Part shown: positions 5,964-10,748 of the stretch, piece by piece | Numbering within the stretch: the first letter of the stretch is position 1 | Layout of the letters: every line of letters starts with the position of its first letter | Source of the DNA: an uncultured bacterium | Lineage (GTDB): Bacteria; Bacillota; Clostridia; TANB77; CAG-508 | NCBI GenBank assembly: GCA_905215845.1 | Contig: CAJMRU010000018.1 | Coordinates: forward strand, 1-10,748 | Direction: 5' to 3' | DNA length: 10,748 nt | The notes under the pieces: generated by a model | The model's input: only the letters and a program-made list of their open reading frames with translations | Told to the model about the DNA's origin: nothing | The model's database searches: none | Made by a program: the position numbers and the translations under genes

Positions 5964-7790
5964 TTAATCTAAAGGACATACTTCTCTTCCCCAAGAAACT
6001 GGTTCTTTGATTACTTTTCCAACACTCGATCCACCAAAAATTGAATGCTCTGGAACATTTTTATTAATAGTTGTATAAGCTGTTATTAAACTATCTTTTC
6101 CAACCGTCACGCCTTTCTGTACAATAATATTTGATGTTAGCCAAACATGATCTTCTATAGTAACAGGTTCTGGTGGATTGCATGCACTTCCATCTCTATT
6201 ATATAAAGTATGAAAATCACTGTCATATACAATAACATTCCTTCCAATCATTACATCTTCTCCAAAATTAATATTTTTATGTGCAATTATCACACTTCCC
6301 CCATTAGCTGAAAAATATCCTGTATTAAATACTGCATCAGGTTTAATTTCCACTACTGTATTATAAAACAAATCTGCTCCATTACTACAATTCCATACTG
6401 CCCCATCATTCATCCTCAAATATGTTTCTGCTTTTGATCCCTTAAGTTTATTAATTCCAATTTCTAAATCCTTATCTCCTGAAAGAATTATTTTGGCATT
6501 TCCTTGCAAATCTAGAATGGCATTTTTATGAGGTACTATATGAGAAGAAGAAGTTCTTACAACTTTTTTGCAAAAATAATTATAATAAACATATTTAAAC
6601 ACATCTACATCTGATTTAATTACTAACTTAGCTATGTTTTTGCATTTTCTCAAAATTTTTCTCAATTGATCTTTAATTTTATCAATAGTTGATTTTTTGA
6701 TACACTCTCCAACACTATAACTAAATGAATGTTCCTTTAATAAATCAAAAAACTTGTCTTGTTTTGAAGTTCTAATTGGATTCTTCAATAATGCAGGATT
6801 CCCTAGAAGAACATCATCTAACTTATGTTCTTTATATTGAAAAGCATTCTTACACAAATCAAAAAGCATATTTCCTTTTTGAGTATTTAAAAGCATAACC
6901 GAAATTCCTTTAAATAAATCTGTCTTAGTCGGATTTTTTATTCCCCAAAAATCTCCAATAGTAATATCTGCATTTACTCTCGGAAGAACCTTGTATTTAC
7001 ATTTATAACAGGATTCTCTTGTATAAAGATCATTAAAAATAAATCCCTTTACCCACCAATCTTCATTCTTATCTTTTATAGATTCCTCACCATTCTCAAA
7101 TCGTACTTTTGAAGCCAAACTTTCCCATCCATTTTTTTTATTTTTAAGATGTACCTCAACTACTTTAGATTGATAAATTGTTTCTAATTCTTCTATGTAT
7201 GCTTTAAAAGCCTTTGGAGAATTTATACTTCTACAAATAAAATCCATACAATGCAAATTCTCATTTTCATTCCCTAAAAATGATTTTATAGCCGCTATTT
7301 GGCAAGGTGTTCCGCAGAATAAAACTTTTTTCCCTTTTTCTAATTCTTTTTTAACTTGTTTATATATTCCTGCCGTATCCGATTGAAAATATTTTGAACC
7401 TTTAATTTGTAATAATTCTTGTTTATTTTTGGCAATTATATGTTCTGCTGATTTCCAATCTTCTCTATATCTACTTCCAGCTACAACTCCTCCATTATCT
7501 AAAAATTTCTCCGCAATTTCCCAAAAAGCTCCTCCTGATGTACTAGTTATTCTCACCTCATCATTCTTACTCCAGACAGAATATACTTTAGGTTGTTTAT
7601 CATTTAATGGAATATTTTTTAGTGATGGACATTTTTTCTCACATAACCCACATTCTACACACAATTTTTTATCTACTTTAGGATACCAAAATCCTTGCTC
7701 GTCAGTCTCAAACGAAATTGCTTCTTTCCCACATACATCTGCACACATTTTACATCCTGTACATTCGTATTTTTTTAAATTATCTATCAT
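5964..7790 (-). CDS. Fusion: 2[4Fe-4S] FrhB-like oxidoreductase plus hexapeptide acyltransferase
   Basis: The 608-residue protein has two halves. The first (about 1-380) begins with two ferredoxin-type cluster motifs, Cys10-x2-Cys13-x2-Cys16-x3-Cys20 and Cys44-x2-Cys47-x2-Cys50-x3-Cys54. It continues with the FrhB/FdhB (coenzyme F420 hydrogenase/dehydrogenase beta-like) segments STSGGAF (83-89), CGTPCQ (159-164) and SCYKCKYK...ADITIGDFWG. Such proteins are frequent in bacterial polysaccharide clusters, where electrons probably come from ferredoxin rather than F420. The second half (about 430-608) is a left-handed beta-helix acyltransferase with DSDFH (523-527, His527 the likely catalytic residue) and hexapeptide-like repeats ending VPEHSIFGGSSVGKVI. 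It probably acetylates a sugar. A lysine-rich linker joins them. GAGG lies 8 bases before the ATG, and the gene follows the aldo/keto reductase after 49 bases. Having both halves in one chain is unusual to my knowledge; the substrate is unknown. Confidence 0.88.
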   Translation of the reverse strand: MIDNLKKYECTGCKMCADVCGKEAISFETDEQGFWYPKVDKKLCVECGLCEKKCPSLKNIPLNDKQPKVYSVWSKNDEVRITSTSGGAFWEIAEKFLDNGGVVAGSRYREDWKSAEHIIAKNKQELLQIKGSKYFQSDTAGIYKQVKKELEKGKKVLFCGTPCQIAAIKSFLGNENENLHCMDFICRSINSPKAFKAYIEELETIYQSKVVEVHLKNKKNGWESLASKVRFENGEESIKDKNEDWWVKGFIFNDLYTRESCYKCKYKVLPRVNADITIGDFWGIKNPTKTDLFKGISVMLLNTQKGNMLFDLCKNAFQYKEHKLDDVLLGNPALLKNPIRTSKQDKFFDLLKEHSFSYSVGECIKKSTIDKIKDQLRKILRKCKNIAKLVIKSDVDVFKYVYYNYFCKKVVRTSSSHIVPHKNAILDLQGNAKIILSGDKDLEIGINKLKGSKAETYLRMNDGAVWNCSNGADLFYNTVVEIKPDAVFNTGYFSANGGSVIIAHKNINFGEDVMIGRNVIVYDSDFHTLYNRDGSACNPPEPVTIEDHVWLTSNIIVQKGVTVGKDSLITAYTTINKNVPEHSIFGGSSVGKVIKEPVSWGREVCPLD

Positions 7791-7839
7791 TATTTTATCC
7801 TCTATTTTAATCTTTAATTAATTTGTACCCAATAATTTG

Positions 7840-8757
7840 CTATAATCTATCCCATTCACAATTATCTGAATCATATCTTGTTCGTGCATTAATATTCATA
7901 CTATCAATTATTTTCATTTGTTCATCTGATAATTTAAAATCAAAAACATTTATATTATCTTTAAAATGATTAAATGTAGATGTATTAAAAATAGGAATAA
8001 TTCCATTTTGTATATGCCATCTCAACATAATTTGAGAAAGACTTTTACCAGTTTCTATACATACTTGTTCCATTCTTCTACTTGCTTTTAATCGAAAATC
8101 TAAACGTGCTGTACTAGAATATGCCATAATTTGAATATTATTTTCTTCACAATACTTTCTAAGTTCAAGTTCAGATAATAAAGGATGTAATTCAACTTCA
8201 TCCACCATTGGCATAATCTCTGCAATTTTTTTAATTTCTTCTAAATGATGAATTTTACAATTACTTACTCCTATTGCCTTAACTAATCCTTCTTTATAAA
8301 GTTCTTCTAGTTGTTTCCAATAATCTAAATATTTTCCATCAACTGGCCAATGCAATAAATATACATCTATATAATCAACTCCCAGTTGCTCCATACTTTG
8401 CTTTAAAATATCTCTCGCTGATATATCTTGTAATTGCGCCGCATTATTTAATTTCGTGCAAACATAATAACTGTCTCTTTTTTTCCCTTTTAATACATCT
8501 TGAAGCATTCTTTCTGATCCTCCATATGCTCTTGAAGTATCGAAAAAATTGCACCCATATTCTAAAGAATGCACAAAACATTCTTTAATTCCCTTATCTC
8601 TTTTAATTTTTCTAGTATCTTTTCTTAAAATAGTTCTAATTATAAATTTAATTTTTTGTTTAGTTTTATCAGAAAATGATGACCTATAATCCACAATATC
8701 GGTTCCAAAGCATATACTTGGGATTTTATATCCATTCGATAATACTTTATATTCCAT
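7840..8757 (-). CDS. Aldo/keto reductase
   Basis: This 305-residue cytoplasmic NAD(P)H-dependent TIM-barrel oxidoreductase carries the complete catalytic tetrad: Asp73 and Tyr78 in FFDTSRAYGGSE, Lys102 in CTKLNN and His136 in VYLLHWP. The later GVSNCKIHHLEEI, ELHPLLSE and AYSSTARLDF segments follow the family order and include cofactor-binding positions. Length is normal, but residues about 25-57 form an unusual, strongly basic insertion (KTKQKIKFIIRTILRKD and following) before the catalytic Asp. The start lies 2 bases after the flippase stop, with AAAGGA inside the end of the flippase gene, so the two are almost certainly translated from one message. In this locus a role in making a reduced sugar or polyol component is likely; the substrate cannot be told from sequence. 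Confidence 0.92.
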   Translation of the reverse strand: MEYKVLSNGYKIPSICFGTDIVDYRSSFSDKTKQKIKFIIRTILRKDTRKIKRDKGIKECFVHSLEYGCNFFDTSRAYGGSERMLQDVLKGKKRDSYYVCTKLNNAAQLQDISARDILKQSMEQLGVDYIDVYLLHWPVDGKYLDYWKQLEELYKEGLVKAIGVSNCKIHHLEEIKKIAEIMPMVDEVELHPLLSELELRKYCEENNIQIMAYSSTARLDFRLKASRRMEQVCIETGKSLSQIMLRWHIQNGIIPIFNTSTFNHFKDNINVFDFKLSDEQMKIIDSMNINARTRYDSDNCEWDRL

Positions 8758-8759
8758 TT

Positions 8760-10289
8760 TTATTGTCCTTTCTTTAACATTTTTTTTACCAATTTTATCG
8801 ATTCCTTAAATTCTTCCTTTTTTCTGTAACACAAAATTTCTATTGAAACTGGAATTATAATACTTATTATCCCTTTAAATACAAGTTCAAATATTCCTAC
8901 AAATGTTATTTTCCTACATATAATAGTAGTTATTGTAGTTGCTAGTATTGCAACTAATATATACATTGATAAATCTTTTAAATAAACTTTTAGCGATTCA
9001 TTATATAAAAATTTAAATAAATTATGAATCAGCCATGGCATAGAAATAAATATATAACTAAATACCGTTGAAAGTATAATTCCATAAAGTCCAATAACTT
9101 GAACAAGTACAATGTTCATTATTAAATTAGCACATGCACCTATTAACGGTCTAAATCTATCAGAATGCCATAAACCTGCTGCATCCTTAACTGTAGCCCA
9201 TACCATTGCAAGCTCAAGGCAATAAAACAAAATGCAAAATAAAATAACAAAACTAAAACTAAGCATAAATTTTTTTCCGACCCATAATTTCATAAAAGGT
9301 TGGTAAAGTCCTACAAAACAACAACAACAAATACAAAGAATAAAACAAATAATAAATGTAAATTTCTTGAAATCATTATAATTTTTTTCAGAAGATTCTG
9401 TAACCAAACTGTTTCCTATTCCTGCTGTTATTGCAGAAAATATAACTGTTATAAATCCACATATTGAATTCATTATGAAATAATAATTTTGATATACTGC
9501 TAATGTAGTTAATCCAAGAAATGCAGAAATAACAATAGTATCAGCTGATCCAACTACTACTCCGCCCAATTTAGCTGTAAATAAATCCCTTATTTTCTGA
9601 TTAATCTGATGTATTTCTTCTTTATGTAATTCGCCCTTAGGTTTAAATTGAGGATAAATTTTATCTGCCATAATTGCAGTTACTATATTAGTTAGTGCTT
9701 GCGTTACAAGCATTACAATAACGTATAAATAATAATTTTTAAAAATCCATAATACAAATAACTGAAGTACATACTGTATTGTATTTGTAATCAAAGTAAC
9801 CTTACTAACTATATCTGTTCGTTGATGTGCCTGAAGGATACTATTCTTGTATGCAAAAAGCCAATAGGACAGCACTGTTGCCCCCAGATTTAAAAGATAA
9901 AGAATATATATATTAATTCCTTGTGGAATATCACCAGAAATTAATTTAGGAATAAATGGTGTTAATATACATCCAACAACAGCAATAATTAATCCAATTA
10001 ACCTATAATAAGTTCTGTATAATTTCATCAATGCACAAATTGTTGTATTATCATCCTCTGCAATTGGTCTATACATACTATATATCATTGCGGAACCGAC
10101 ACCCAGTTCAGCCAAATTCAATACCTGAAGAACTGACGTAAAAAGTGAGTTCAATCCAAGATACTGAACTCCCATGAGATAAATCATGGCTGTACGCATT
10201 AAGAAAGGTACTATAATCTGGTATGCTCTTAAAATAACACCAAAAATAATATTCCTCGTTGCGTTTTTTGTTCTTTCTATTTTTGCCAC
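8760..10289 (-). CDS. Wzx-type polysaccharide flippase (MOP superfamily)
   Basis: This 509-residue integral membrane protein has about 12-14 hydrophobic segments spread through its length and a short basic N-terminus (MAKIERTKNATRN) typical of gut-Firmicute polysaccharide transport proteins. The conserved opening, with YLGLNSLFTSVLQVLNLAELGVGSAMIYSMYRPIAEDD, marks the first repeat of the MATE/MVF-like fold. The protein flips lipid-linked oligosaccharide units from the cytoplasmic to the outer face of the membrane, before polymerisation or attachment. The start is GTG, supported by AGGGGG 8 bases upstream, and the frame runs directly into the aldo/keto reductase gene. Glycosyltransferases and a polymerase must lie outside this window. 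Its codon use is very AT-rich, in line with horizontal exchange common for such loci. Confidence 0.93.
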   Translation of the reverse strand: MAKIERTKNATRNIIFGVILRAYQIIVPFLMRTAMIYLMGVQYLGLNSLFTSVLQVLNLAELGVGSAMIYSMYRPIAEDDNTTICALMKLYRTYYRLIGLIIAVVGCILTPFIPKLISGDIPQGINIYILYLLNLGATVLSYWLFAYKNSILQAHQRTDIVSKVTLITNTIQYVLQLFVLWIFKNYYLYVIVMLVTQALTNIVTAIMADKIYPQFKPKGELHKEEIHQINQKIRDLFTAKLGGVVVGSADTIVISAFLGLTTLAVYQNYYFIMNSICGFITVIFSAITAGIGNSLVTESSEKNYNDFKKFTFIICFILCICCCCFVGLYQPFMKLWVGKKFMLSFSFVILFCILFYCLELAMVWATVKDAAGLWHSDRFRPLIGACANLIMNIVLVQVIGLYGIILSTVFSYIFISMPWLIHNLFKFLYNESLKVYLKDLSMYILVAILATTITTIICRKITFVGIFELVFKGIISIIIPVSIEILCYRKKEEFKESIKLVKKMLKKGQ

Positions 10290-10338
10290 TATAAAATCCC
10301 CCTATTATTAATTGCTAAAAAATTTTTTGATCTACATT

Positions 10339-10392
10339 AATCTTTGAAGAATTCATCAAGAAATCTAAAAATCCTAGACATTCTGCCCATAT
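10339..10392 (-). pseudogene. Decayed fragment of a nucleotidyltransferase gene
   Basis: This stretch aligns with 5110-5164, inside the nucleotidyltransferase gene, at about 41 of 55 positions with a single-base gap. AATCTTTGAA, AAGAAATC, AAAAAT and CTGCCCA are identical and equally spaced. Read on the minus strand it gives WAECLGFLDFL, matching WAGYPEFLDFL in the intact protein. The gap shifts the frame and stops follow, so it is non-functional. It is in the same orientation as the intact gene and probably the remains of a related, not recent, copy. Confidence 0.55.
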
Positions 10393-10638
10393 ATTCCGTT
10401 CCTACTCATTTTAAGAACAACCGTATCTTTTTCTCACTTTGATTCTTATTATTTTGTATGCCTAACTTTACTAAACCATTCAATCTAGTTAACACTTACA
10501 AAAATTTTCTATATACTAAAAACATTTCTTAAAATCATAAGCAAAATAATTCTTGAGAGTTTGTCCATTTGATCATATCAAAGGTATTTCTTTATCATAT
10601 CTAAAGGTAATTTTTGTATTATGATAATTAGTATAATA
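10393..10638. other. Intergenic sequence without a clear gene
   Basis: With the fragment at 10339-10392 this makes up most of a 349-base gap between two polysaccharide genes. It has stops in all frames and weak hints of further decayed coding sequence next to the fragment, for example TCACTTTGAT around 10435, similar to the intact gene near 5217. No convincing promoter or terminator was found. The flippase operon promoter is expected here. Confidence 0.4.
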
Positions 10639-10748
10639 TTAACATTTTCCTTTTTTTAAAGATTTTTGTAAGAAGTCAATTACATTTCTTCGCTCATTTT
10701 CCAATATTTTATATGATAATTTATAATCATTTTCAAAAGGATCATTCT
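10639..10748 (-). CDS. C-terminal end of a protein cut by the window edge
   Basis: An open frame enters from the right edge and gives 35 residues, starting NDPFENDYKLSYKILE and ending FLQKSLKKGKC, before a TAA at 10639-10641. The helical, lysine-rich tail with a NVIDFLQKSL pattern resembles the end of polysaccharide pyruvyl transferases, which often neighbour FrhB-like proteins in such clusters, but 35 residues are too few for a firm call. It lies in the same orientation as the flippase operon. Confidence 0.55.
   Translation of the reverse strand, partial: NDPFENDYKLSYKILENERRNVIDFLQKSLKKGKC

Noticed and set aside
7429..7821. Plus-strand open frame of 130 codons opposite the iron-sulfur domain
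   Set aside because: The minus strand encodes eight correctly spaced cysteines; the plus frame is a shadow with no motif.

Overview
The window reads as a low-GC Gram-positive gut anaerobe, most likely of the Lachnospiraceae. The basis is AT-rich composition, strong GGAGG-type ribosome binding sites, and the style of the nucleotidyltransferase, IS110 and surface-polysaccharide proteins. This is recognition, not a database result. Every convincing gene lies on the minus strand, so transcription runs from high to low coordinates.

Right part (10748 down to about 5960): a surface-polysaccharide locus. In transcription order it holds the last 35 codons of a gene cut by the window edge, a 349-base gap containing a decayed fragment resembling the nucleotidyltransferase gene further along, a Wzx-type flippase, an aldo/keto reductase starting 2 bases after the flippase stop, and a 608-residue fusion of an iron-sulfur FrhB-like oxidoreductase with a left-handed beta-helix acyltransferase. 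The last three are closely packed and probably co-transcribed: the two enzymes would act on sugars or sugar precursors and the flippase would move the lipid-linked unit across the membrane.

Middle (5812 to about 3700): a sugar-nucleotide-type nucleotidyltransferase of visibly higher GC than its neighbours, then two accessory genes: an unrecognised 129-residue protein and a small protein with a Cys-His-Asp arrangement typical of papain/transglutaminase folds.

Left part (about 3690 down to 45): a dead IS110 element (one extra base, then 3' truncation) that keeps a promoter and a highly structured leader; a protein with an HNH-like zinc motif; a large multi-pass membrane protein; and a short coiled-coil ORF that looks like an IS66 transposase remnant. 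The HNH-like and membrane genes together look like accessory, possibly defensive, cargo.

The most unusual structure is a short repeat with core GCACTTAAGTT (variants with GTACTTA or ATACTTA), always in the same orientation, at five gene or element junctions (about 1816, 2971, 3677, 4259 and 5924). Shorter TTAAGTT matches sit at the 3' ends of the membrane-protein and HNH-like genes. In front of the membrane-protein gene and the Cys-His-Asp gene the similarity continues up to the ribosome binding site. The left half therefore looks assembled from single-gene cassettes joined at a common sequence.
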